Assembly: GCA_012033205.1 (NCBI GenBank)
Contig: JAAUSO010000002.1
Coordinates: forward strand, 52,695-116,694
DNA: 64,000 nucleotides
Direction of reading: 5' to 3'
Origin: Richelia sp. SL_2_1
GTDB lineage: Bacteria; Cyanobacteriota; Cyanobacteriia; Cyanobacteriales; Nostocaceae
Shown: positions 19,042 to 27,955 of the stretch, piece by piece
Layout of the letters: each line of letters starts with the position of its first letter
Numbering within the stretch: position 1 is the stretch's first letter
Notes under the pieces: generated by a model
Database searches by the model: none
The model's input: the letters and a program-made list of their open reading frames with translations, nothing else
Told to the model about the DNA's origin: nothing
Program-made: the position numbers and the translations under genes

Positions 19042-20415
19042 ATGGTCAAAATCGTATCTCGAAAAGCTTTAAATACTCAGATTGTATATGATATCGGTTT
19101 AGAGCGCGACCATAATTTTGCGATCAAAAATGGTTTGATTGCTTCTAACTGTTTTAATAAATCTCATTCTACAGCTTATGGGTATGTGACATATCAAACT
19201 GCCTACTTAAAAGCTAATTATCCATTAGAGTACATGACGGCGCTGTTGACAGCCAACAGTGGTGATAAAGATAAAATACAAAAATATATTGCTACCTGTA
19301 TGAATATGGGTATTCAAATAGAATCACCGGATATTAACTCTTCAGAAGTTGATTTTACACCTGCTGATGGAAAAATTCTATTTGGATTGTCTGCTATACG
19401 CAATGTGGGAGAAAATGCGATAAATTACATTTTGCAAGCAAGAGAAGCAGGAGTATTTAAGTCACTTGCAGATTTTTGTGATCGCGTTGATTTGGGTACG
19501 GTAAATCGTCGCACTTTACAGTCTTTGATTAATTGTGGAGCTTTTGACAAAATTAACTCTAATCGCAATCAGTTAACTCAAGATTTAGAGTTAATATACG
19601 ATTGGGCGCAGTCTCGCGCTAGGGATAGAGCAAGTGGACAAGGAAATTTATTCGATTTATTTGGTGGTGCTTGGAGCGGTGATTCTGCTGCCAAGAATCC
19701 ACCAATGAATGCGGTATTAAGTCCTCCGAAAGCTAAGGAAGTTCCTGATTTACCTCCTCACGAAAAACTGCGAATGGAGAAAGAACTTTTAGGTTTTTAC
19801 GTGTCCGATCATCCGCTGAAGTCAATACGTAAATCAACACGGATTCTTTCTCCGATAAATATGACGCAGTTAAAATCTCAGGGAGAAGAAGCAAAAGTTT
19901 GTGTAGTTGTCATTCTGAATAATGTGAAAAAGGTGGTCACTAAAAAGGGTGATCCGATGGCAATTTTGCAAATTGAAGATTTAACTACAACAGGGGAAGC
20001 GGTGGTTTTTCCTAAGACTTATGAACGAATTAATCAAATTTTACAAGTAGATAGAAAATTAATTATTTGGGGAAAAGTTGATAAAAAAGATGACCAAGCT
20101 CAATTATTAGTTGACGATGCAGAACCAGTAGAAAATGTAGAATTAGTCATCGTTGAAATGACTCCCCAACAAGCAGCTACCATTGAAGAACATCACCGCC
20201 TCAGAACAATTTTAAAAGATTTACAAGACCAATCAAATGAAAAAGAAAAAGAAAAAGGAAAAGTGCCTGTTATAGGTATTATTCAAGGTGAAAATTCGCG
20301 TCAAATGGTTCGTTTTGGTAGACAATATTGGGTGCAAGATTCAACAACCGCGATTATGGCTTTACATAATGGCAGATTTTTCGCCCGCATTCAACCGCTG
20401 ATGGTAAGGAGTTAG
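19042..20415 (+). CDS. dnaE: DNA polymerase III alpha subunit, C-terminal half with split C-intein
   Basis: 457 residues. I start at ATG 19042, three codons inside the GTG frame, giving the usual MVKIVSRK beginning. Residues 1-36 are the C-intein of the cyanobacterial split DnaE intein (blocks VYDIGLERDHNFAIKNG and terminal LIASN). Cys37-Phe-Asn starts the C-extein. The N-terminal half, DnaE-N plus N-intein, is encoded elsewhere; the two proteins join by trans-splicing. The extein holds the polymerase's C-terminal finger/HhH region (LADFCDRVDLGTVNRRTLQS), an OB-fold (about 285-370) and the tau-binding tail. It is essential for replication. It stands alone on the plus strand. Confidence 0.97.
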   Translation: MVKIVSRKALNTQIVYDIGLERDHNFAIKNGLIASNCFNKSHSTAYGYVTYQTAYLKANYPLEYMTALLTANSGDKDKIQKYIATCMNMGIQIESPDINSSEVDFTPADGKILFGLSAIRNVGENAINYILQAREAGVFKSLADFCDRVDLGTVNRRTLQSLINCGAFDKINSNRNQLTQDLELIYDWAQSRARDRASGQGNLFDLFGGAWSGDSAAKNPPMNAVLSPPKAKEVPDLPPHEKLRMEKELLGFYVSDHPLKSIRKSTRILSPINMTQLKSQGEEAKVCVVVILNNVKKVVTKKGDPMAILQIEDLTTTGEAVVFPKTYERINQILQVDRKLIIWGKVDKKDDQAQLLVDDAEPVENVELVIVEMTPQQAATIEEHHRLRTILKDLQDQSNEKEKEKGKVPVIGIIQGENSRQMVRFGRQYWVQDSTTAIMALHNGRFFARIQPLMVRS

Positions 20416-20643
20416 GAGTTAGTTGTCCCCTTGTCGCCTTGTCCCCCATCTCTCATCTACACTTTTTATTTTAATTGTTCTACGTTGCTATCGCAAAATC
20501 GTCAACAGTAAATAACCCAATCATTGCAAAGGATTCATCGTTTTTTAGTTACTTTTGCTGATGATATCTTTATCTAAAAAATAGTATATTTTGATGCCAT
20601 AACGTTGTTGGTGGCAAGCAGGGTGAGGAGTAAAAATTTGATA

Positions 20644-21174
20644 ATGGTTGAAGGGTTAGATCAATTTGTTTCATACTGCAAAAGGATTCAACCCCAAAGT
20701 CAAGAAGATATAAAAAGGTTTTTTGAAGGTGTAATCGGATTTCCCTATGATAAGGAACTTCTACTACAGGCTTATTTGTATTTGAATATCCAAAACTTAT
20801 TTCCTAATTGTTCTGAGTTGTTGTTGTTTGAAAAGTCTCCTATTGCTGATTATACTGATTTAGGTAAATGCGATTTTGTCTATTTAACTTCCTATAAAAC
20901 ACTGTTTTTAATTGAGACTAAATTTATTGATACAACTGCATCGGGAGCAACGGAAAGAAAAAGAAGAAATAAGCACCGAAATAAAGTTTTTGAACAGGTG
21001 ATAACTTTAAAAAATAGGTTTGGTCAATATTGGAATATTCAGGTGGATGAATTGGAATGCGGTGTTTTTACCACAGATCCTGAAATTAATTGGCGTGGAA
21101 ATGATATGAATGTGACTACAAAATCGGTTTCAATACGCAAATTAGAAGAATGGAGAGCTTCAAGAAACTATTAA
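20644..21174 (+). CDS. PD-(D/E)XK nuclease-like hypothetical protein
   Basis: 176 residues from ATG 20644; TTG at 20638 is better spaced from GAGGAG and cannot be ruled out. The core KCDFVYLTSYKTLFLIETKF gives Asp, then Glu-x-Lys on the next strand, the arrangement of PD-(D/E)XK endonucleases. A basic stretch (ERKRRNKHRNK) and a helix with Gln follow. It contains no restriction-modification partner in the vicinity. I infer a nuclease-like fold, but not a target. It is flanked downstream by two MITE-like elements, an accessory-gene setting. Confidence 0.6.
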   Translation: MVEGLDQFVSYCKRIQPQSQEDIKRFFEGVIGFPYDKELLLQAYLYLNIQNLFPNCSELLLFEKSPIADYTDLGKCDFVYLTSYKTLFLIETKFIDTTASGATERKRRNKHRNKVFEQVITLKNRFGQYWNIQVDELECGVFTTDPEINWRGNDMNVTTKSVSIRKLEEWRASRNY

Positions 21175-21211
21175 GCAATCTTTAAGAGGGTGTTTATAAA
21201 ATAAATTTCAA

Positions 21212-21357
21212 GTAGGGTATGTTACGGCTTTCTGCGATTCGATAGGAAAAAGATTGGCTGAAAATTTGCCGTAACGCACCAACTATTTTTGGTGCGTTAG
21301 ATGTATTCAAATCATATATTTTAGCAGAACATAGTCGTGCATCTAACACACCCTACA
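21212..21357. mobile_element. MITE-like element, GTAGGGTRTGTTA family
   Basis: It begins GTAGGGTATGTTACGGC and ends CATCTAACACACCCTAC. Internally GCCGTAACGCACC and GGTGCGTTAGATG make two nested hairpins. Related half-elements lie at 26860-27060 and 30281-30352. Non-coding. Confidence 0.75.
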
Positions 21358-21370
21358 AGATTTTTATTTT

Positions 21371-21560
21371 TTATTTATAGGACTTACGCAACTGGCATAT
21401 TTTGATTGTAGGGGAGGCAAAACGCGGTGTAGATTTTCTTCCCCCTTTATTGCCGTTGCTGTGACACTTGGCTTGATTATTAACGAAATAATCAGGTTTT
21501 TGTGTCACGCACCAACCAGGGTTTTGTGACAATTGCGTAAGTGCTGATTTATAAACACGC
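21371..21560. mobile_element. MITE-like element, GGACTTACGCA ends
   Basis: Left end ATTTATAGGACTTACGCAA (about 21372-21391) and right end TTGCGTAAGTGCTGATTTAT (about 21533-21552) are inverted copies. GTGACACTTGG...TTTTTGTGTCACGCACC inside forms another hairpin. GGACTTACGCA-ended elements are widespread in filamentous cyanobacteria. The gap 21175-21784 holds this, the preceding element, and no gene. Confidence 0.78.
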
Positions 21561-21784
21561 TCTAATAGTCAGGATACAAAATCTTTAAATAATCAAGGCT
21601 TGGCTACTCAAAACACTTCTTTTCTCTTCCTTTTATTGAAATTTGAAGCTAAATCCCAATTTATACAAACAAAAATTATTAAAATTGAAGTAAAATTTAT
21701 GCTTCTGGCAATTAGAGCTATGCTGTTTTTAATGGAGTGTGTTTATTCTTAGAGTAAACCATCCGCATTCAGCGGCAAAATCCC

Positions 21785-22234
21785 ATGTTCAGTAAGCTTT
21801 GCAGATTCGGAGGTAAAAATAAGGTGCTAAAAACACTTTTGGTAATTGCCATTGGTTTCTTACCGTCTCTATTCTCCCTGTGGTTGATGCGTAAAAATAA
21901 GGCTAGAACACGCACGCTTTTGCAACGGGCTGCGGTTACAAGCTTTCCCAGATACCCCAGAAGTCAAAATTCTACAATCGATCATCGGGTTCAGCATAAC
22001 TGTACCCAAAGCGATCGCTATTATTTGCAAGGAGTAGGTTATCTCGTCGGGGACATTAGCTGTGAATATAATGCTCGTTCTGGTTATCTAAGGTGTGCTG
22101 TCAATCCAACTGGTCCTTGTGATGGTTGCCGTTTTTATCAAGAAAGGAAGGAAGTTAGTCTCACAAAACATCATTTTTCAAATTTTACACCATTCCTAAC
22201 AAGACCAGAAGACTCTTGCTCTGGTTCCCACTGA
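21785..22234 (+). CDS. DUF6464 family membrane protein
   Basis: 149 residues. One N-terminal membrane span (about 15-35, LKTLLVIAIGFLPSLFSLWL). The conserved cysteine core is DISCEYNARSGYLRCAVNPT followed by GPCDGCRFYQ, the hallmark of the cyanobacterial DUF6464 family. The four cysteines in C-x12-C-x6-C-x2-C spacing suggest metal binding. Function is unknown. It ends 74 bp before the SWIM-domain gene of the MoxR-VWA locus on the same strand; cotranscription is possible but not shown. Confidence 0.75.
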   Translation: MFSKLCRFGGKNKVLKTLLVIAIGFLPSLFSLWLMRKNKARTRTLLQRAAVTSFPRYPRSQNSTIDHRVQHNCTQSDRYYLQGVGYLVGDISCEYNARSGYLRCAVNPTGPCDGCRFYQERKEVSLTKHHFSNFTPFLTRPEDSCSGSH

Positions 22235-22307
22235 GCCGGGAAGCTGAGTTAGAAGGTGTAGATTCCCATCTCTTTCGTTTTTGTATTTGTTTTGATTTGA
22301 AATAATA

Positions 22308-23624
22308 ATGTCTGCAACCTGGACGCAAGAACAAATTTTGGCACTAGCACCAGATGCAAGTTCAGCCCAAAATGGTAAAGCTTTGGCTACTTCCCGTAAG
22401 TGGTCATCATTAGGTTACAACGATACGGTAGCTTGGGGTGAGTGTCAAGGAACTGGGAAAAATCCCTATTTAACCCAAATCGACTTGACGGAACCGGCTT
22501 TTAAATGCAGTTGTCCCAGTCGAAAGTCTCCGTGTAAACACTGCATTGCGTTGTTTGTTTTGTTAATAGAAGAGCAAGAGTTGTTTACTGTAAATATTCC
22601 GCCAGAATCCGTGAGTGAGTGGCTTGAAAGCCGCAATCAAAGAACAGTGAAGAAAGAAGAAACAGTAAATAAACAAACAAAGCCCGACGCACAAGCTCTT
22701 CGTGCAGCTAAGCGTTTAGATAAAGTTACTGCGGGAATGCAGGATTTGGAAGTATGGTTACGAGATTTGGTAAGTAATGGCTTAGCAGCAGCACAAAGTC
22801 AACCTTATAGTTTCTGGGATGATACAGCAGCAAGGTTAGTAGATGCACAAGCACCGGGTGTAGCTCGTTTGGTAAGGCAAATGGGGAGTATTTGTTATTC
22901 TGGTGCGGGATGGCAAGAAAGATTATTATCCCAATTAGGACGAGTATATCTTTTAATCAAGGCTTTCAATAATTTGGAGAATTTAACTAATCCAGTACAA
23001 GTAGACATTCGTACTCAAATTGGTTTTTCCCAAAGTCAACAAGAATTATTAACACAACAAGGAATAAATGATTCTTGGTTGATTTTGGGGCAGAATTTAA
23101 CAGAAGAAGAGCGTTTGAAAACACAGCGTATTTGGCTTTACGGTAAACAAACGCAACGAAAAGCATTAATTCTTAACTTTACTCACGGTAATCAGCCATT
23201 GGATAGCAGTCTTGTACCTGGAAGCTGTATTGATGGGGAATTAGTGTTTTTTGAAAGTGCTTATCTTTTACGAGCAATAGTTAAAACTCGTCAAGATGCA
23301 GTAACTCAGATGGATGGGATGCCGGGATATAGTAATATCTCAAATATGATGCAAGAATATTCCCAAGCTCTTGGCAAAAATCCTTGGATAGAACAATTTC
23401 CCGTTTCTTTGTGTCAAGTAATTCCGATTCAACAAAATGATAATTGGTTTGTACGCGATAAAGATAAATGTTTACTTCCTGTTAAATCAAGATTTAATTA
23501 TAATTGGCAATTATTAGCACTCAGCGGTGGATATTCCCTTGATATATTCGGTGAATGGGATGGAGAATACTTTTTACCTTTGAGTGTATGGGTGGAAAAT
23601 CGGTTTATCCATTTTGGATTTTAG
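22308..23624 (+). CDS. SWIM zinc-finger protein of a MoxR-VWA locus
   Basis: 438 residues. A SWIM zinc finger, C-x-C-x6-C-x-H, is seen in FKCSCPSRKSPCKHCIALF (residues about 65-83). The rest has no recognisable enzyme motif; a central helical region (about 125-250) and a C-terminal beta-rich part follow. SWIM fingers bind DNA or proteins. It is the first gene of the run SWIM, DUF5691, MoxR ATPase, DUF5682, VWA, which I read as one functional set. The last codons (HFGF-stop) and the stop fall inside an ATTTTGG/ATTTTAG tandem tract, so the C-terminus has probably been remodelled by the repeat. Confidence 0.85.
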   Translation: MSATWTQEQILALAPDASSAQNGKALATSRKWSSLGYNDTVAWGECQGTGKNPYLTQIDLTEPAFKCSCPSRKSPCKHCIALFVLLIEEQELFTVNIPPESVSEWLESRNQRTVKKEETVNKQTKPDAQALRAAKRLDKVTAGMQDLEVWLRDLVSNGLAAAQSQPYSFWDDTAARLVDAQAPGVARLVRQMGSICYSGAGWQERLLSQLGRVYLLIKAFNNLENLTNPVQVDIRTQIGFSQSQQELLTQQGINDSWLILGQNLTEEERLKTQRIWLYGKQTQRKALILNFTHGNQPLDSSLVPGSCIDGELVFFESAYLLRAIVKTRQDAVTQMDGMPGYSNISNMMQEYSQALGKNPWIEQFPVSLCQVIPIQQNDNWFVRDKDKCLLPVKSRFNYNWQLLALSGGYSLDIFGEWDGEYFLPLSVWVENRFIHFGF

Positions 23625-23723
23625 ATTTTAGATTTTGGATTTTAGATTTGTTTCTCGTTACCATCAACAGCATGATAATAATTTAGTTGAGGCTCTGGAA
23701 CAAAAGTGTGAGTTCGATAATCA

Positions 23724-23757
23724 CAGAAGTCGGGTTTTTATAAAAACCCGACTTCTC
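23724..23757. repeat. AAGTCGGGTTTTT palindrome, minimal copy
   Basis: AGAAGTCGGGTTTTTATAAAA followed directly by ACCCGACTTCTC: the two arms with almost no interior. It lies between the SWIM and DUF5691 genes; the rest of 23625-23969 holds no gene. Confidence 0.85.
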
Positions 23758-23969
23758 ACCTCACATAAATAATAAATTATGGCTCATCAGTAGTTAGTAT
23801 GCTAAAAAAATAGTAAAAAAAGGGAAGAGGGAATAAAAAATAGTATTTATTCTTAAAACCGATTAATAAAGCTAATTTCGGTTCATCACAGTAAGAGTTT
23901 CAAGTTTTTAATTTTTATTTTTAGCATACTATGTACTGAAGAACCTAAATTATAGAGAATAAATCATAA

Positions 23970-25511
23970 ATGGATATGTGGCAGAATTTAGTAAAAACGG
24001 CAGTGGTAGGTACTCAAAGACAAGAGTTAAAAATCAGTACAAAAAATAATCCATTGGGTGAAGTTTTGAGTAGTCTTGATACTAATGACAAGGAAGGAAG
24101 TTTACTTGCTGCTGCTGGAACAATTTCTCTTTATCAACAAGCTGGTAAATCCTCTGTAATTGCTCGTAAAACAACTTTAAAAACTTGCGAATTAGATGAT
24201 TTTACATATTGCAATTCGCTTTCAGAACAACATTTAGAAATAATGTTGAGTGGAGAATATATTGCTTTTTTACCGGAATGGTTGCAATTATTAGCGGCAA
24301 ATAAAAAAGTTGTTTCGCCCAAATATTTACCAGATTTATTAACTAAAGGAATAATTCAGCATCATTGGCGAAAATATATTTTGCCTGTATTAGGAAAGCG
24401 AGGCATTTGGTTAGCAGCCCAAAATCCAGAATGGAGTTATGCTGTTAGTGAAAATAAAGATCAAATTTGGAAAAATGGTAGTTTAAAAGCTCGCAAAAAC
24501 TTGTTAAAAGAATTGCGTCAATCTGAACCAGAAAAAGGACTCAAACAGTTACAACATATTTGGAGTAAAGAAAAAGCTCAAGAAAGAGCAAGTTTATTAG
24601 AAACGTTGGAAGTTGGTTTAAGTATTGAAGATGAAACATTTTTAGAGGATGCACTTGATGATAAAAGTAAATTAGTAAGAGATGCCGCAGCGCGATTGCT
24701 GTTACAAATACCGGAATCAAAGCTTGTCAAAAGGATGATAGAAAGAGTTCGTCCTTTATTAACTTTCGAGAATAACAAGATAGAAGTTATCTTACCTTCA
24801 AAATGTACTTTGGAAATGATTAAAGATGGTATTGATGAATCGAAATATATACCTGCTTTGGGAGAGAAAGCTAGTTTATTATTACAAATGCTCGCTTGCG
24901 TACCGCCTAACATCTGGAGTGATACTTGGAAAAAAACACCTAGAGAATTAATAAAAATTATTGAAAATCATCAATGGGGAAAATTATTTTTAGAAGCTTG
25001 GGCAACGGCTACATTCAGAAGTAAAAATATCACTTGGGCTGAAGCTTTGCTAAAATCATCTGTAAGGTTTTACCAAAACTCAAATCGGATTGATTTGATG
25101 ATTAATTTACTTACAATTTTATCGCGTGATCAGGTAGAAGTTCTGATTTTAGATGTTTTGCAAAAATCTTCTCAGACACCACCTTTTAATTCTGCTAATC
25201 CAGCGTTTTCATTATTAATTAATACTCCATATATCTGGAATCAAGAAATCAGTCAGTCTGTAATATCAAGTATCAAAAGTTATATTGAAAGCAATCATCA
25301 AGTCAATAATTGGCAGTTTACTTCGGCTTTAGAAAAATTTTCTTTACAAATAGATGCTTCTATGTATAATGAAGCTACCGATAATTTGACTCTTGAAACA
25401 ACCGAAAATATTCCTAAATCCGTCATTGATGCTATTGATAATTTTTTGCTTAAATTGCAGTTTAGATATGAAATGATTACAGCGTTAAATAATAATAATG
25501 TAGAGACGTAA
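23970..25511 (+). CDS. DUF5691 family protein (alpha-helical)
   Basis: 513 residues, starting MDMWQNLVKTAVVGTQRQ, the typical opening of DUF5691 proteins. The body is rich in Leu/Lys/Glu helices. Around 200-260 it reads like HEAT-type repeats (LETLEVGLSIEDETFLEDAL, DDKSKLVRDAAARLLLQIP), suggesting a scaffold. No catalytic motif, signal or membrane span is seen. It lies between the SWIM gene and the MoxR ATPase gene, its usual company in bacteria. A GAGACGT palindrome starts nine bases before the stop, so the last codons are repeat-derived. Function is unknown. Confidence 0.82.
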   Translation: MDMWQNLVKTAVVGTQRQELKISTKNNPLGEVLSSLDTNDKEGSLLAAAGTISLYQQAGKSSVIARKTTLKTCELDDFTYCNSLSEQHLEIMLSGEYIAFLPEWLQLLAANKKVVSPKYLPDLLTKGIIQHHWRKYILPVLGKRGIWLAAQNPEWSYAVSENKDQIWKNGSLKARKNLLKELRQSEPEKGLKQLQHIWSKEKAQERASLLETLEVGLSIEDETFLEDALDDKSKLVRDAAARLLLQIPESKLVKRMIERVRPLLTFENNKIEVILPSKCTLEMIKDGIDESKYIPALGEKASLLLQMLACVPPNIWSDTWKKTPRELIKIIENHQWGKLFLEAWATATFRSKNITWAEALLKSSVRFYQNSNRIDLMINLLTILSRDQVEVLILDVLQKSSQTPPFNSANPAFSLLINTPYIWNQEISQSVISSIKSYIESNHQVNNWQFTSALEKFSLQIDASMYNEATDNLTLETTENIPKSVIDAIDNFLLKLQFRYEMITALNNNNVET

Positions 25512-25524
25512 AATTTTACGTCTC
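25503..25524. repeat. perfect GAGACGT palindrome at a stop codon
   Basis: A 22-base perfect palindrome with GAGACGTAAAA as each arm overlaps the last codons and stop of the DUF5691 gene. It could act as a weak terminator or RNA stabiliser between this gene and the MoxR gene. Confidence 0.8.
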
Positions 25525-25561
25525 CATAATTTAAGTTAGAAAAAATTAGATATTTAATCGG

Positions 25562-25618
25562 ATTTTTACAATGATTGTCTTGTCTGAGAAATATTTTACT
25601 TCAAAACCCGACTTCTGA
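25562..25618. repeat. AAGTCGGGTTTTT element, truncated copy
   Basis: ACAATGATTGTCTTGTCTGAG and the right arm AAAACCCGACTTCTGATG match the interior and right arm of the 43271-43335 element. The left arm is degraded to ATCGGATTTTTACA. It lies between the DUF5691 and MoxR genes. Confidence 0.75.
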
Positions 25619-25672
25619 TGATGGTTACGATTATGGGATTATATTTATCGAATTCACTTTTAGGAAATCAAT

Positions 25673-26818
25673 ATGCCTGAAGAAAATAAAACCGCAGAGA
25701 CGCTGAGAACGCAGAGGAATAAAAAAAAAGTAATTAAAGAGACTAGCTTGCTCAGGGAACACGCGGAGTTTCAATTTGCTGAGGAGTTAGAGGAATTGGA
25801 CAAGGTGGATAAGCGGCAACGTCCGCCAAATTGGCAATTGTCGCCTTGGGCGGTGATGACTTATTTGATGGGTGGTCAGTTGGAAAGTGGTTTTGAGGTG
25901 TCGCCAAAGTATATCGGTGAGAGGAGGGTGATTGAAATTGCGATCGCAACTTTGACAACTGACAGAGGATTGCTGTTAATTGGGGTGCCGGGTACTGCAA
26001 AATCTTGGGTGTCGGAACATTTAGCAGCAGCGATTTCGGGGGATTCTAAGCTGTTAATTCAAGGTACTGCGGGAACGAGTGAAGAAGCGATTCGTTACGG
26101 TTGGAATTATGCTAAATTATTAGCTGATGGGCCGTCGATGGATGCATTGGTAGCAAGTCCGTTGATGCGAGCTATGGAAGATGGAAAAGTAGCGCGGGTG
26201 GAAGAATTAACCCGAATTCCGGCGGATGTACAGGATACATTAATTACTATCCTCTCCGAGAAAACACTACCGATTCCCGAATTAGGAGAAGAGGTGCAAG
26301 GGAACAAAGGTTTTAATGTCATTGCAACCGCGAATAATAGAGACAAGGGAGTAAATGATTTATCAAGTGCTTTGAAAAGGCGTTTTAATACAGTAGTTTT
26401 ACCTTTACCCAAGACAGTAGAAGCAGAAATTGACATCGTACAGCGGCGTGTAGAAAGCTTGGGAAGGGCTTTAGAATTACCCGCAGAACCACCAGCATTA
26501 GAAGAGATTCGCCGGATTGTGACGGTGTTTAGGGAATTGCGTAGCGGAATTACCGAAGATGGGAAAACTAAGATTAAATCTCCTACAAGTACTTTGAGTA
26601 CAGCCGAAGCAATATCAGTAGTTAACAGTGGAATGGCATTAGCAGCGCATTTTGGTGATGGAAATTTGAGCGCTTCCGATGTCGCTTCGGGTATTATTGG
26701 AGCAGTAATTAAAGATCCAGTTCAAGATAAAATTGTGTGGAGAGAATATTTAGAAACTGTGATCAAAGAAAGAGATAATTGGAAAGATTTGTATTTGGCT
26801 TGTAGGGAAGTTAGTTAA
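25673..26818 (+). CDS. MoxR-type AAA+ ATPase
   Basis: 381 residues. Walker A is LIGVPGTAKSW (about 103-113), Walker B is in GKVARVEELTRIP (about 172-184), and sensor 1 is VIATANNRDKG (about 222-232). The order and spacing are those of MoxR-family AAA+ ATPases, which work with VWA-domain proteins to remodel or activate a client; RavA-ViaA and CbbQ-CbbO are known pairs. The VWA partner is likely the gene at 34637. The N-terminal 30 residues (NKTAETLRTQRNKKK...) are encoded by a dispersed repeat also seen, inverted, at 9385-9415, so the true family start may be nearer residue 45. Confidence 0.9.
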   Translation: MPEENKTAETLRTQRNKKKVIKETSLLREHAEFQFAEELEELDKVDKRQRPPNWQLSPWAVMTYLMGGQLESGFEVSPKYIGERRVIEIAIATLTTDRGLLLIGVPGTAKSWVSEHLAAAISGDSKLLIQGTAGTSEEAIRYGWNYAKLLADGPSMDALVASPLMRAMEDGKVARVEELTRIPADVQDTLITILSEKTLPIPELGEEVQGNKGFNVIATANNRDKGVNDLSSALKRRFNTVVLPLPKTVEAEIDIVQRRVESLGRALELPAEPPALEEIRRIVTVFRELRSGITEDGKTKIKSPTSTLSTAEAISVVNSGMALAAHFGDGNLSASDVASGIIGAVIKDPVQDKIVWREYLETVIKERDNWKDLYLACREVS

Positions 26819-26857
26819 TTTTAGATTTTAGATTTTAGATTTTGGATTGGAGGTTGA

Positions 26858-27060
26858 TTGTAGGGTGTATTATGGCTTGAGAAATTTTGATTGTAGATTA
26901 TTAATTAGATCAAGTATTTTCATAATAATTCTGAGTCACGAGATAATTCAGTTTGATACTGGCATATTCTCTTGTAGGGTGCTGTAACTTAGAAATTCTG
27001 AACGTAGTAGTAAGGAGTTTGTGGTGTCACGCAGCAACCACCTGATACTATAAAGCAATG
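26858..27060. repeat. MITE remnants upstream of a toxin-antitoxin pair
   Basis: Two GTAGGGTG starts (about 26861 and 26975) and a GTGTCACGCAGCAACC end (about 27022) resemble the 21212 and 21371 elements but are rearranged and degraded. They lie in the 26819-27212 gap, between the MoxR gene and the VapBC-like pair, and may mark where the pair entered the cluster. Confidence 0.55.
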
Positions 27061-27212
27061 CGTGGGATGAGCATTCCTGCCCGTCCGAATGTGCCTCATA
27101 AAGATGAAATATGCTGTTGCAACTAACTTGAGTAGAACAATAGTAAAATCTAACTATATACTACTATAGTGGTTTTCATCATCACATTTAAAGTTAAATA
27201 AAAAACAAAACC

Positions 27213-27497
27213 ATGAAAATTAAAGGAATAAAACGCGGTAAAATTATAGAGCTATTAGAATCAGTTAATAGTATTCCCGATGGTACAGAAATTATAATTG
27301 AACTTGAAAATTATCCAAAAGAAGCCGAAACAAAACAACCTCTAACAGATGAGGAAAGATTAGCAAAATTAAATAAATTATTCGGTGTATGGAAAAATCA
27401 ACCGGAGTTAATGAAGACTTTTGAAGAAATTGATCAACAACGTCATTCATATAGAGGTAGAAAATTAGCTACAACAGAAAATCAGGACAATGAATAA
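27213..27497 (+). CDS. putative antitoxin of a VapBC-like pair
   Basis: 94 residues beginning MKIKGIKRGKIIELLESVNS, an N-terminus shared by small proteins encoded next to PIN toxins in cyanobacteria. A short beta-rich DNA-binding-like start is followed by a charged helical tail (about 40-94), which in antitoxins wraps the toxin. The stop overlaps the toxin's ATG by one base (TAATG), so translation is coupled. Antitoxin/toxin complexes normally repress their own promoter. The assignment rests mainly on position and overlap. Confidence 0.7.
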   Translation: MKIKGIKRGKIIELLESVNSIPDGTEIIIELENYPKEAETKQPLTDEERLAKLNKLFGVWKNQPELMKTFEEIDQQRHSYRGRKLATTENQDNE

Positions 27498-27889
27498 TGT
27501 ATCTACTTGATACTAATATTTGTATTGCGCTGCTCAATCAGAATCATAAGGCTATTAACAAATTTAATTTTTATTTTAGTCAATGCTATCTTTCAGCGAT
27601 TATTGTTTCAGAACTTTATAAAGGAGTTTATTGTTCTAAACAAGTTGATAAAAATATTCAAGCTGTAGCTGAATTCATCGAACTGTTACCAGTAAAGCCA
27701 TTTGATTTTGACGCAGCAATAGAATTTGGTAAAATTCAAGGTGAACTTAAGCAAATTGGTAAGCCCACAGGAGAAATTGACGCTTTAATCGCAGGTGTTG
27801 CACGTTCTAGTAAAGATATTTTGGTAACAAATAATATCAAAGATTTTGAAAATATTACTCATCTAGAATTAGAAAACTGGTTAGAATAA
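27497..27889 (+). CDS. PIN-domain toxin, VapC-like
   Basis: 130 residues. PIN-domain acidic residues are in place: YLLDTNICI (first Asp), IIVSELYKG (Glu), EIDALIAGVA (Asp) and VTNNIKDF (Asn/Asp at the last strand). VapC toxins are Mg-dependent ribonucleases, often cutting tRNA or rRNA. The gene overlaps the antitoxin by one base and ends 66 bp before the DUF5682 gene. It sits inside an otherwise co-directional MoxR-VWA cluster, where it may be a passenger or a guard module. Confidence 0.88.
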   Translation: MYLLDTNICIALLNQNHKAINKFNFYFSQCYLSAIIVSELYKGVYCSKQVDKNIQAVAEFIELLPVKPFDFDAAIEFGKIQGELKQIGKPTGEIDALIAGVARSSKDILVTNNIKDFENITHLELENWLE

Positions 27890-27955
27890 TCCTCGGTGTG
27901 ATACATGGCTTTCGTGTTCCTCAGCAACGCGCTACTTTGTCTCTACGGTTAAATC

